This document shows, in pieces, positions 1 through 6,762 of a stretch of 25,905 bases of DNA. A program made the translations under genes and the position numbers. The stretch's first letter is position 1, and every line of letters begins with the position of its first letter. The DNA is from JADZGC01 sp964391595 (GTDB taxonomy: Bacteria > Patescibacteriota > Saccharimonadia > CAILAD01 > GCA-016700035): assembly GCA_964391595.1 (NCBI GenBank), contig CAYMMM010000010.1, forward strand, positions 1 to 25,905, written 5' to 3'. Under the pieces are notes generated by a model. That model ran no database searches, had not been told where the DNA came from, and saw only the letters and a list, made by a program, of their open reading frames with translations.

Positions 1-2
1 GC

Positions 3-458
3 ACGATGGATACCTTTCATATCATGGAGCGTGAGATAGGCTATGAGATACCGCTCAATCCCGAAGACCGCATCAGGGAGCGCGAGTTTGGAATATTTTC
101 GCAGCTCACTTGGTACGGTATCGAAAAGCACTATCCGCAAGAGGCTGCGCGCCTTAAGCTCGAGGGCGAATACTACTATCGTCCACTCGGCGGTGAAAGC
201 TACCCAGATATGGGGCTCCGTTTGTATAATTTCCTACACTCTCTCTATACCCACCAGATCGGAAGGCGCGTGCTCGTTGTCACTCACGCCGACGTCGTGC
301 AAATGATACGCAAAATGCTCGAGCGAATGAGCGAAGCGCAACTACTCGAACTCAATCGCACCGACGATGTCTATAACTGCGGCGTGACGACCTATCACTA
401 TGATGCTACAATCAATTATCTGAAATTATCCAGATATAATGAGGTGTTTTATTCATGA
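3..458 (+). CDS. Histidine phosphatase (phosphoglycerate mutase-like), 5' partial
   Basis: C-terminal part of a histidine phosphatase superfamily protein. The reading frame is open to the left edge, and the N-terminal RHG motif carrying the phosphorylated histidine is not in the window, so the gene begins upstream and the ATG at position 6 is probably internal. Visible family marks are the acidic RLRERDFG-like segment (seen as IREREFGIF), a GGESYPDMGLRL stretch matching the family's GGES helix, and the second catalytic histidine in VVTHADVV. Family members remove phosphate from sugars, nucleotides or proteins; the substrate cannot be read from this fragment. Its TGA stop overlaps the next start (ATGA, 4 nt), so it is translationally coupled to the exonuclease downstream. 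Confidence 0.8.
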   Translation, partial: TMDTFHIMEREIGYEIPLNPEDRIREREFGIFSQLTWYGIEKHYPQEAARLKLEGEYYYRPLGGESYPDMGLRLYNFLHSLYTHQIGRRVLVVTHADVVQMIRKMLERMSEAQLLELNRTDDVYNCGVTTYHYDATINYLKLSRYNEVFYS

Positions 459-1177
459 CGAAGAAAAAATTAGTATTTGATATTGAGATGGTCGGAGAAG
501 ATTTTGAGTCAATGGACGAGTTAACTCAGCATGACCTGATGAAAAGCCTGCCCGACAAAGAACTCGAACCAAACAAGTATGAGGCGGAGTTCAAGGAACT
601 CAAGCGCAAACTTGTCTTTAGCCCACTGACCGGCAAGATCATCGCAATCGGCGTGTATGATCCGGACGATAACCGCGGCGCCGTATATTATGACGCTGGC
701 AACACGAGTCCAGATGACAGCGAAGAGGACGGCATTAAATACCAAGCTATGTCGGAAGCAGAAATGCTGACGAAATTTTGGGCACTCGCTGAAGTCCATG
801 ATGAGTTTATCAGTTTCTTTGGTCGCCGCAGCGATGTGCCGTATATGATGATCCGTTCCGCCATTCACGGCATTCGCCCAACTCGTGACCTGACCAGCAA
901 TCGTTACAATAATACCGGCATTGCGACAGCAACACACTACGATATCTCAGAGCTACTGACTTTTAACGGGCTTGCAATGTACCGCGGCAGCCTACACCGC
1001 TGGTGCCGTGCGTTTGGAATAGACACCCCAAAGACTGACGAGATGGCGGGGGATAAAGTAGATCAAGCCTACAAAGACGGTAAGTTTCTCGAGATCGCAA
1101 AATATAATTCACTCGACCTGAAGTCTACCGCCGCCCTTTACCATCATTGGGAACGCTACTTCAAACCAACTATCTAG
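455..1177 (+). CDS. Predicted 3'-5' exonuclease, DEDDy (PolB-like) family
   Basis: A 240-residue stand-alone exonuclease domain of the DEDDy type, like the proofreading domain of family B DNA polymerases. Exo I is FDIEM near the N-terminus (D9 and E11). Exo II is the segment FFGRRSDVPYM (D127), with the usual FNGxxFD asparagine-glycine pair replaced by FG. Exo III is YNSLD (Y217, D221), fitting the YX3D signature that defines DEDDy rather than DEDDh. These four acidic residues would bind two metal ions for hydrolysis of a DNA or RNA 3' end. The start is the ATG in the ATGA overlap with the phosphatase. Role in repair or RNA turnover is not shown by the sequence. Confidence 0.82.
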   Translation: MTKKKLVFDIEMVGEDFESMDELTQHDLMKSLPDKELEPNKYEAEFKELKRKLVFSPLTGKIIAIGVYDPDDNRGAVYYDAGNTSPDDSEEDGIKYQAMSEAEMLTKFWALAEVHDEFISFFGRRSDVPYMMIRSAIHGIRPTRDLTSNRYNNTGIATATHYDISELLTFNGLAMYRGSLHRWCRAFGIDTPKTDEMAGDKVDQAYKDGKFLEIAKYNSLDLKSTAALYHHWERYFKPTI

Positions 1178-1189
1178 GAGATTAAGCAG

Positions 1190-1462
1190 ATGCCCTTGCC
1201 ACAGCTCAACCCGAAACGAAAAGTAGCATTCGTGATTGGCCTCGTACTTGAGACTCTCGCAGCCTATGGATTTATTGCTCTCAATGAAGGTGCTTTCTTC
1301 ATGATTCTAGCATGGGGCGTTGCTACTATACTTACATTCTTTGCTTCACTTTGTTTCGTCATCGCTTTCTCGACAATACGCATATCAAAGATTCTGCTTG
1401 GCGCAGCCGTGACAGTAGGTATTTTGTATGGCGTATATTTTCTGCTAGGCTTCATATATTAA
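1190..1462 (+). CDS. Small integral membrane protein, unknown function
   Basis: A 90-residue very hydrophobic protein with a short positive N-terminus (PKRK) and three likely membrane helices (about residues 12-30, 35-60 and 67-88). I do not recognise a family. The start is supported by an AGGAG Shine-Dalgarno at 1176-1180, nine bases before the ATG and overlapping the stop codon of the exonuclease gene, so it is in the same transcript. It lies just upstream of the Bcp peroxiredoxin gene. No catalytic motif is visible. Confidence 0.7.
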   Translation: MPLPQLNPKRKVAFVIGLVLETLAAYGFIALNEGAFFMILAWGVATILTFFASLCFVIAFSTIRISKILLGAAVTVGILYGVYFLLGFIY

Positions 1463-1487
1463 TCGCCATGTCACAAAGGAGTCATAC

Positions 1488-1961
1488 ATGATAACTATCG
1501 GAAAACCAGCGCCAGCTTTCACTCTCGACGATCAGTCAGGAGCAACACATAGCTTGCAGGATCTCAAGGGCAAACATACCCTCATATACTTCTATCCGAA
1601 GGATGACACACCTGGATGCACTGCTCAGGCCTGCAGCCTACGTGACAACCTCGAGGATCTAAAAGAACTCGGTGTCGAAGTGTATGGCGTCTCAGGCGAC
1701 TCAGTAGAAAGTCACAAGAAATTCGCCGAGAAATACAAGCTCCCATTCCCCGTGCTTGCCGATCCCGACAAAGCTATGATCGAAGCCTATGGAGCATACG
1801 GCGAGCGCTCTATGTATGGCCGCAAATTTATGGGTATTATCCGTTCGGCAGTACTCATCGGGCCGGATCTAAACGTTGAGGCGCATTGGCCTAAAATCCA
1901 ACCACTCAAGACGGTCCCGACTGTGAAAGATTGGATGCAAAATCATGACGCACACCAATGA
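1488..1961 (+). CDS. bcp: Thioredoxin-dependent thiol peroxidase (Bcp/PrxQ-type peroxiredoxin)
   Basis: A 157-residue peroxiredoxin of the Bcp/PrxQ class, which reduces H2O2 and organic hydroperoxides in the cytoplasm using thioredoxin. The signature PGCTAQAC is present: C44 is the peroxidatic cysteine after the FYPKDDTPGC motif, and C49, five residues on, is the resolving cysteine of the atypical 2-Cys subtype. Length matches the family. A strong AAAGGAG at 1475-1481 precedes the ATG. It opens a tightly packed set: its stop overlaps the next start by 4 nt (ATGA). A superoxide dismutase and a second peroxiredoxin lie about 1 and 1.6 kb downstream. Confidence 0.95.
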   Translation: MITIGKPAPAFTLDDQSGATHSLQDLKGKHTLIYFYPKDDTPGCTAQACSLRDNLEDLKELGVEVYGVSGDSVESHKKFAEKYKLPFPVLADPDKAMIEAYGAYGERSMYGRKFMGIIRSAVLIGPDLNVEAHWPKIQPLKTVPTVKDWMQNHDAHQ

Positions 1962-2386
1962 CATTGAGTAAAAAAATAGCCGCAGTAGTACTGGCGACAG
2001 GCTTTAGCCTACTACTGGTTGGTCTGACTATATATCAAATCGTACAGTCAGGCTATGCATCCTATGCAGATGCGATGCACTTTTTGTATTATGCTTTCGG
2101 AATACCGATTGTTTGCATCGTGATTGTCTGTCTGGTTATGGAATTAGTAACCATAAAGATAATCAGACCACTTCGAACTACACATCGAGTCAAGCCATTA
2201 AGCGAGAAAAGTAACGTGTATTTAAATACGCTAAGACGAGGCCTCTATCTCGGATTACTGGCATCAGTAGGCATTAGCAAAATCACAGGCAACCCAGTAT
2301 TTATCACTTTGATATTTGTGTTTCTGATTATGGCAATAGAATACGTAATTCTGATAGCAGCACTCAAGCTTATCGGCAAAATCTGA
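1958..2386 (+). CDS. Membrane protein of unknown function
   Basis: 142 residues with four likely membrane segments: two strong ones at the N-terminal side (about 7-29 and 43-66), a basic loop (around 70-95), and two at the C-terminal side (about 95-107 and 112-138). No family is recognised. It overlaps the bcp stop by 4 nt and its own TGA overlaps the next ATG by one base (TGATG), so all three are translationally coupled. Position between a peroxiredoxin and a methyltransferase suggests a shared envelope-related or stress-related role, but that is inference only. Confidence 0.7.
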   Translation: MTLSKKIAAVVLATGFSLLLVGLTIYQIVQSGYASYADAMHFLYYAFGIPIVCIVIVCLVMELVTIKIIRPLRTTHRVKPLSEKSNVYLNTLRRGLYLGLLASVGISKITGNPVFITLIFVFLIMAIEYVILIAALKLIGKI

Positions 2387-2904
2387 TGAGCCATGTAGTC
2401 TCTGCTATATCCATCCTCATCTTGGCTTTTGGTGCCGGGGCCGTGCTTGGTGCACCCTGGGTACCTGCATTTCGTCAGGATATAGACGAACTCCTCGATA
2501 TCGCAAAAGTAGGTAAGGGCACACACTTCATCGATCTCGGATGTGGTGATGGGAAGGTACTCTTAGCTGCTGCCCGCCGGGGAGCGCATGTAACAGGCTA
2601 TGAGATTAATCCGGTGATGTGGCTGATTGCTTGGCTGCGACTACTCCCGTTCGGCAAGCGTGCGCATGTGCGACTCGGCAGCTACTGGCTTCACGATCTC
2701 GGGCAATATGATGTCATTTGGCTCTATCTCATCGACCACCACATGCCACGGATGGCACGAAAAATTCATACTGAAGCTACATCAAAAAGTTACATAATAT
2801 CGTATATCTTCGCATTTGCAGACATCGAGCCGATCAGAAAAACACGAAACAGCTTCGTCTACCAGGCTAAGAGTTTCGCAACCGTCCCAGATCAGATAAA
2901 ATAA
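2386..2904 (+). CDS. Membrane-anchored class I SAM-dependent methyltransferase, FAM173/ATPSCKMT-like
   Basis: 172 residues. An N-terminal hydrophobic helix (about 4-23) is followed directly by a GAPWVPA segment and then a Rossmann-type methyltransferase core with SAM motif I as DLGCGDGK (D50-K57) and an acidic residue after strand 2 in GYEINP. The layout hydrophobic helix, GAPWVP segment, DLGxGDG resembles the FAM173 family, whose mitochondrial members methylate lysine on ATP synthase c subunit and adenine nucleotide translocase. By analogy this may be a protein lysine methyltransferase acting at the membrane; that is inference. The start ATG overlaps the preceding stop by one base. Closes the bcp sub-operon; 33 bp lie before the superoxide dismutase gene. 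Confidence 0.75.
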   Translation: MSHVVSAISILILAFGAGAVLGAPWVPAFRQDIDELLDIAKVGKGTHFIDLGCGDGKVLLAAARRGAHVTGYEINPVMWLIAWLRLLPFGKRAHVRLGSYWLHDLGQYDVIWLYLIDHHMPRMARKIHTEATSKSYIISYIFAFADIEPIRKTRNSFVYQAKSFATVPDQIK

Positions 2905-2937
2905 ACGTACAGATTACTAACGGAGGAGGTGTCGGAA

Positions 2938-3534
2938 ATGTCTGTAAAACCACTAGAAGCAAAGCCACTCTCATATGCAAGTCTCGAAGGAATAAGCGAG
3001 AAGCAACTCGCCGAACACTACAAGCTGTATGAAGGGTATATCAAAAAATACAATGAGCTCAGCCAGAAAGCACTCACTGCCAATCCAGAAGAGAGTAATG
3101 GTACATATGCAGAGATTCGAGAAATTAACCTCGAGAAGGTATTCGCTCTAAACGCGATCAAGCTTCACGAAGCGTATTTTGAGAATATGAGTGCATCAAC
3201 CCAAGAATGTACTGGCGAAATAAAGGCACAGATAGAAAAGCAATGGGGGAGCGTAGAGGCTTGGGCAACCGACTTTGCAGCGCTCGGACTCTCAGCGCGT
3301 GGCTGGGTTGTTCTCGCATATGACCGTGACAACGCGCGTCTCGAGAACTACATCTGTGACGCCCATAACCAAGGTGGCGTGTGGAATACGGAAGCAATAC
3401 TCGTACTAGACGTATATGAGCACGCTTACTTCCTCGACTACGCCACGGCTCGTAAAGACTACGTAAGCGGGTTTATGAAGCTCATCGACTGGGAGGTCGT
3501 AAACCAACGCCTAGCAAAAGTAACTACACAATAA
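2938..3534 (+). CDS. Superoxide dismutase, Fe/Mn family
   Basis: A 198-residue Fe/Mn superoxide dismutase converting superoxide to H2O2 and O2. The four metal ligands can be placed as H27, H77, D158 and H162, the last two in LDVYEHAYFLDY, close to the family DVWEHAYYLDY. Two features lean toward the Mn or cambialistic type: alanine rather than glutamine four residues before the second histidine ligand, and a Gln in the later HNQ segment (Q145). The helix around H77 (KLHEAYFENM) is unusual because the family NHxFFW pattern is lost. I chose the ATG at 2938: a strong GGAGGAGGT at 2922-2930 sits seven bases before it, whereas the in-frame GTG at 2929 lies inside that site. Its product H2O2 would feed the flanking peroxiredoxins. 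Confidence 0.9.
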   Translation: MSVKPLEAKPLSYASLEGISEKQLAEHYKLYEGYIKKYNELSQKALTANPEESNGTYAEIREINLEKVFALNAIKLHEAYFENMSASTQECTGEIKAQIEKQWGSVEAWATDFAALGLSARGWVVLAYDRDNARLENYICDAHNQGGVWNTEAILVLDVYEHAYFLDYATARKDYVSGFMKLIDWEVVNQRLAKVTTQ

Positions 3535-3557
3535 TCTGTAACACGAAGGAGAAATGT

Positions 3558-4088
3558 ATGATTCGACTCAACCAAGAAGCACCGGATTTTAGCGCAAACG
3601 CCTACCAAAAAGGCTTAGCAGACCACTACAAACAAACCAGTCTTTCTGAGTATAAGGATAAATGGCTCGTACTGTTCTTTTATCCGCGGGACTTCACCTT
3701 TGTGTGCCCGACAGAGATCGAAGGTTTTCAGAAACACTATGACGAATTCAAAGAAGTAAACTGCGAGATCCTAGCAGCGTCTACCGACACTATTCAGAGC
3801 CACAGAGCTTGGTTTGAGCGCGACCTGAAAGATGTGGCATTCCCAATCCTTGAAGACCCCGCACACCGTATTTCTCGCGCCTACGAGGTACTCGATGAAG
3901 AAAACGGTCAGGCAGAACGCGGCACATTTATCATCGATCCAGAAGGCAAGATTCGATATTTCGTCGTCTCAGACGGCAATGTCGGCCGCTCTGTTACCGA
4001 AACACTGCGCGTCGTGAAGGCACTCCAGACCGGCGGACTCTGCCCGATCGACTGGCAGCCTGGCGATAAGCAAGTTGAGAAAAAATAG
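3558..4088 (+). CDS. Peroxiredoxin, AhpC/Prx1 type (typical 2-Cys)
   Basis: A 176-residue typical 2-Cys peroxiredoxin that reduces H2O2, alkyl hydroperoxides and peroxynitrite. The peroxidatic motif is FTFVCPTEI with Cp at C50; the resolving cysteine is C162 in GGLCPIDWQPG near the C-terminus, the arrangement in which Cp and Cr of two subunits form the intersubunit disulfide. A GAAGGAG Shine-Dalgarno at 3545-3551 supports the ATG at 3558. It follows the superoxide dismutase gene by 23 bp and is presumably co-transcribed. No AhpF or thioredoxin reductase gene is in the window, so its electron donor is unknown. An inverted repeat ten bases after the stop probably ends the transcript. Confidence 0.95.
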   Translation: MIRLNQEAPDFSANAYQKGLADHYKQTSLSEYKDKWLVLFFYPRDFTFVCPTEIEGFQKHYDEFKEVNCEILAASTDTIQSHRAWFERDLKDVAFPILEDPAHRISRAYEVLDEENGQAERGTFIIDPEGKIRYFVVSDGNVGRSVTETLRVVKALQTGGLCPIDWQPGDKQVEKK

Positions 4089-4097
4089 AGTACAATA

Positions 4098-4115
4098 AGC
4101 GTAAGCACTTACGCT
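4098..4115. terminator. Inverted repeat after the peroxiredoxin gene, possible terminator
   Basis: AGCGTAAG and CTTACGCT form a perfect 8-bp inverted repeat with a 2-base centre (7 bp with a GCAC tetraloop as RNA), starting ten bases after the ahpC-type stop. There is no following U-run, so it is a non-canonical terminator at best. A TACAAT hexamer (4091-4096) lies directly before it and could be a -10 element for the next gene, in which case the palindrome would sit at the transcription start like an operator. Either reading is possible. Confidence 0.4.
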
Positions 4116-4136
4116 AACTGTTACTACCAAGTCATC

Positions 4137-4922
4137 ATGCCGCCAACCACACCACAGTCTTCAAACACTCCAGGGAAACCCATCCCACCAGCGAACCAGT
4201 CGGCTGGATTGCCGACTGGTTTTGGCGCGAATATCGGCCAGCTTCAGAACCAACAACAACTCCAGAAGCAAGCTACCAAGAATGCAAACAGCAAGCTGCT
4301 GCTTATCGGACTCATTGTGGCAATGCTCGCCCTGATTGGGGTCGGGGTATACGCCGCATCTACTGCGAGTCAGCTGAGCAAAGCCAGGACTGCAAACTCC
4401 CTACAGTACCAATCAGGCTATGATGCGGGAGCAAGTGAGCAAAAGAAGAAAGACGAAGATGCCGCTACGCAAGCCAGCCTAGGAGACACGAAGACATACA
4501 CAGCCTCCAAGGAGCTCGGGGAGTTTAGCTTCACGGTACCTAAAAACTTTTCGATCTCAACCGCTCCAGGTACTTCAAGAGATAAGATCACCATCCTGGC
4601 TAACCCCGATCAAGTCGACACACGCTCAGATTATCTTGCACTCCGAGTCACTTACCGACAAGAGACCTTTGACAAGGTACGTGAGTCATATGATGGTTTC
4701 GCCAAATCCAAGCGTAACAATTTTAAGGCAGGCGAAGACATTCAGGTGGACGGTCGTAAGGCAGTCCGTTACACCGGACAAATCGATAGACGAGATAAAA
4801 TCGGTACCATCGTACTTGTTGAGGTTCGGGACTCCACTATCGTTTTTCAGACCGACAATAACGATAATGCGACACTCCTCAGTGCTTTTAGTGCAGCTGT
4901 ACAGTCAGCTCGTATTCCATAA
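4137..4922 (+). CDS. Single-pass membrane protein with proline/glutamine-rich N-terminus, unknown function
   Basis: 261 residues. Residues 1-50 are a low-complexity, Pro/Gln/Asn-rich cytoplasmic-looking stretch with no membrane segment. Residues 54-74 form one strong transmembrane helix. Residues 75-110 are polar and possibly coiled (SQLSKARTANS, EQKKKDED). Residues about 120-261 look like a folded beta-rich extracytoplasmic domain (FSFTVPKNFSI, AVRYTGQID, IVLVEVRDSTIVFQ). This is a plausible type II membrane-anchored surface or envelope protein, but the family is not recognised. The ATG at 4137 has no Shine-Dalgarno. Convergent or operon partners give no functional clue. Confidence 0.7.
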   Translation: MPPTTPQSSNTPGKPIPPANQSAGLPTGFGANIGQLQNQQQLQKQATKNANSKLLLIGLIVAMLALIGVGVYAASTASQLSKARTANSLQYQSGYDAGASEQKKKDEDAATQASLGDTKTYTASKELGEFSFTVPKNFSISTAPGTSRDKITILANPDQVDTRSDYLALRVTYRQETFDKVRESYDGFAKSKRNNFKAGEDIQVDGRKAVRYTGQIDRRDKIGTIVLVEVRDSTIVFQTDNNDNATLLSAFSAAVQSARIP

Positions 4923-4980
4923 GGACTACGTCATGAAGCTTATGCTTGCGTGACAATCAAAGCCGAGCTAGCGTGGAACT

Positions 4981-5631
4981 ATGGCATCGCACGAAGATAC
5001 AGCCGCCCTCCAAGCTATCATCATGCGATATGCCGAATCGCTTCTCTATAGCAAGCTCACGGCACTCCAAACCGAAATCGAGTCGCTCGCCGAAGCTCAG
5101 GGTCCACAGCCATTACTCACATCAGCAGAGCCCTTCGTCGGATACGCCACCATTTTTACTGAATTATCACGACTAGCCCTTAATGAACATGCCGTAGATT
5201 TCCGTGAGCGACATCATTGTAGTCGAACCATATCATATTTCAGGAGCCAGAATGTACACATCGAACGCACCAGGCGCGCACCTTCAGTCATGGGCGATGA
5301 GGTCAAGCAACTTACCTGCATTAAGCGATTCTGTAAGGCATTGCCAAAACCACGTGTGGCACACTTCCGCACTCGATCCAATCGCTTTGTGATGACGCTG
5401 GAGTTTGAACGCCACATCCCACTAGATATTGCACACATTACACGCACACAGTACCCACAGCGCCTGCTCATGCAGCACTTATCAGAAGAAAGATTACGAG
5501 CATACGTACTACTTCTAAGCTGTCAAGAAATAGGGGTACACGTGCGGTCGAAGCGCGCAAACACCAACCGACTGTCGTTTTCGTGGAATCAGGCCCAACA
5601 ACTACAGATACCACTCGACCAACAAAAATAG
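4981..5631 (+). CDS. Hypothetical protein, unknown function
   Basis: A 216-residue open frame filling the space between two better supported genes. It is mostly soluble, Arg/His-rich in the middle (about residues 75-100) and has no membrane segment or motif I recognise. The N-terminal 70 residues look alpha-helical; the C-terminal half (from about 110) has a mixed alpha/beta pattern with an extended FVMTLEFERHI strand. There is no Shine-Dalgarno before the ATG, and a later ATG at residue 15 could be used instead. A second open frame (5204-5392) overlaps its middle, so a sequencing frameshift cannot be excluded. The stop is 27 bp before the receiver-domain gene. Confidence 0.55.
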   Translation: MASHEDTAALQAIIMRYAESLLYSKLTALQTEIESLAEAQGPQPLLTSAEPFVGYATIFTELSRLALNEHAVDFRERHHCSRTISYFRSQNVHIERTRRAPSVMGDEVKQLTCIKRFCKALPKPRVAHFRTRSNRFVMTLEFERHIPLDIAHITRTQYPQRLLMQHLSEERLRAYVLLLSCQEIGVHVRSKRANTNRLSFSWNQAQQLQIPLDQQK

Positions 5632-5633
5632 AC

Positions 5634-5643
5634 GTTCGCGAAC
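5634..5643. promoter_or_regulatory. 10-bp perfect palindrome abutting an extended -10 (possible operator)
   Basis: GTTCGCGAAC is a perfect palindrome that ends one base before the TG of the extended -10 element of the receiver/recO transcription unit, so it occupies the spacer region of that promoter. The position is right for a repressor site. It is not the Gram-positive LexA arrangement (CGAAC-N4-GTTCG), because the two half-sites are in the opposite order. Confidence 0.35.
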
Positions 5644-5652
5644 TGCTACAAT
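5644..5652 (+). promoter_or_regulatory. Extended -10 promoter of the receiver-recO unit
   Basis: TGCTACAAT: an extended -10 (TG at 5644-5645, TACAAT at 5647-5652). No good -35 is visible 17 bp upstream. Only six bases separate it from the ATG at 5659, so transcription would start on or within a base of the start codon, giving a leaderless mRNA. The gene has no Shine-Dalgarno, in agreement. Confidence 0.65.
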
Positions 5653-5658
5653 AGAGTC

Positions 5659-6039
5659 ATGCAGAAAATTTTGCTGGTTGATAATGATGTAAGCTTTCGG
5701 ACCGTGTATGCAAACGCACTCCGTAACGAGGGCTTTGATGTCACGCCCGTAAAAGATGCTCAATCCGCACTACGACAACTATCTCAAAGTGAGTTTCAGG
5801 GAGTTATCAGTGAAATCCTCCTCCCTGGAAGAAATGGCCTTGGTCTCATACAGGACATCCGACTTATGCCACGCTATCTTACGTTACCAATTTTTTTGCT
5901 GACGACTCTCGAGGCAGCAGATGTCGGAATACCCGCCAGCCTCTCACAGTCTCTGGGCGTCAAAGCCTATCTCGTCAAACAACATACGCGACCAGCCCAA
6001 CTAACCAGTGCTTTGCGCACACTTCTCCCAGCCGCATGA
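5659..6039 (+). CDS. Stand-alone receiver-like domain with Glu at the phospho-acceptor position
   Basis: A 126-residue CheY-like receiver domain with no output domain. The acidic pocket is partly kept (D8 and D10 in LLVDNDVSF), as are the conserved Thr (T82/T83 in FLLTT) and Lys (K107 in AYLVKQ). At the phospho-acceptor Asp the sequence is SEILLPG in place of the usual xDxxLPG, giving E52. Glu at this site often mimics phosphorylation, so the protein may be permanently in the active form or act by binding only. The usual KP is KQ. Its stop overlaps the recO start (ATGA), so the two are translated together. No histidine kinase is nearby. Probably expressed from a leaderless promoter. Confidence 0.85.
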   Translation: MQKILLVDNDVSFRTVYANALRNEGFDVTPVKDAQSALRQLSQSEFQGVISEILLPGRNGLGLIQDIRLMPRYLTLPIFLLTTLEAADVGIPASLSQSLGVKAYLVKQHTRPAQLTSALRTLLPAA

Positions 6040-6722
6040 AGCAGTACCGCAACACGCGAGGCTTTGTATTGAGTCGGCAAAATCTTGGTGAATATGATCG
6101 TATAGTCAGGTTGTTCACCAAAGAATACGGGCGAGTAGACGCAGTAGCAAAAGGCATACGCAAGCCAACCAGCAAGCTCGCAAGTCGGATTGAGCCATTT
6201 CATGAAGTGCACTGGAGACTCGTCGACGGCCGCAGCTTGCCAACCATAATTGGTGCAGAAATCGTCCAACTTGCACCCGATCAATATGACCTCTCAAGCC
6301 TCTGGCGCGCTCATGCCATCCTCGAACTTACCGAACGTAGCTTTTCACAAGATGAGACAAGCGAGCAATGGTACGACTTCTTGCAAGAAGCACTGCCGAC
6401 ATCCCTAGGAGATCGCGGTGAAATCGCTTGGTTCGCAGCCCTCAGTCTCAGCCTCGACGAACTCGGACTCAGCCCAGAATTGCCTCAAACAGAAACAACT
6501 CACACATTTCACATATCTCAAGGAAAGTTTGATGTGACCCATGGCACGCACAACATCAATCCACGCATGTTGAAATTGTGGCGGCTCACCAAGCGAGCCA
6601 GCCTCAAGCAAATATTACAGCTCAAAGATATTGAGTCAGATGCCCGTGAGCTTGCGGAAATCTTGGAGCAATTTTGGCATTACCACACCGGCTTCATACT
6701 CAAGAGCCGCCAACTGGCATGA
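6036..6722 (+). CDS. recO: DNA repair protein RecO
   Basis: 228 residues. The N-terminal OB-fold is clear: TRGFVLSRQNLGEYDRIVRL followed by FTKEYGRVDAVAKGIRK and SKLASRIEPF, matching the RecO pattern (GIVLxxxxxGExDRLxxLFTxxxGxxxxxAKGxRRxxSRLAGxLEPF). The alpha-helical C-terminal part is less conserved, and the zinc-binding cysteines found in many RecO proteins are absent. RecO loads RecA on SSB-coated single-stranded DNA together with RecR, in gap repair. The ATG overlaps the receiver gene's stop by 4 nt. DprA, another RecA-loading protein, is encoded at the far end of the window. Confidence 0.88.
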   Translation: MKQYRNTRGFVLSRQNLGEYDRIVRLFTKEYGRVDAVAKGIRKPTSKLASRIEPFHEVHWRLVDGRSLPTIIGAEIVQLAPDQYDLSSLWRAHAILELTERSFSQDETSEQWYDFLQEALPTSLGDRGEIAWFAALSLSLDELGLSPELPQTETTHTFHISQGKFDVTHGTHNINPRMLKLWRLTKRASLKQILQLKDIESDARELAEILEQFWHYHTGFILKSRQLA

Positions 6723-6746
6723 TTTTTTTGTAATAGTAGCAAAAAA

Positions 6747-6755
6747 TGGTAAAAT
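6747..6755 (+). promoter_or_regulatory. Extended -10 promoter of glyS
   Basis: TGGTAAAAT (TG at 6747-6748, TAAAAT at 6750-6755) in the 40-bp AT-rich gap after recO. The ATG at 6763 begins seven bases after the -10, so the transcript should start at or next to the initiation codon. There is no Shine-Dalgarno. Confidence 0.65.
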
Positions 6756-6762
6756 TACAGAT

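Noticed and set aside
2929..2937. GTG at 2929 as the start of the superoxide dismutase
   Set aside because: It lies within the GGAGGAGGT ribosome site; ATG 2938 is correctly spaced from it.
5204..5392. Alternative frame inside the 4981-5631 gene as a separate protein
   Set aside because: The longer frame is open throughout and fills the gap between neighbours; the short one has no ribosome site. A frameshift is possible but not shown.
6631..6762. Upstream extension of glyS to 6631
   Set aside because: It would overlap recO by 92 nt, encode residues unlike the family N-terminus and ignore the -10 at 6750-6755.
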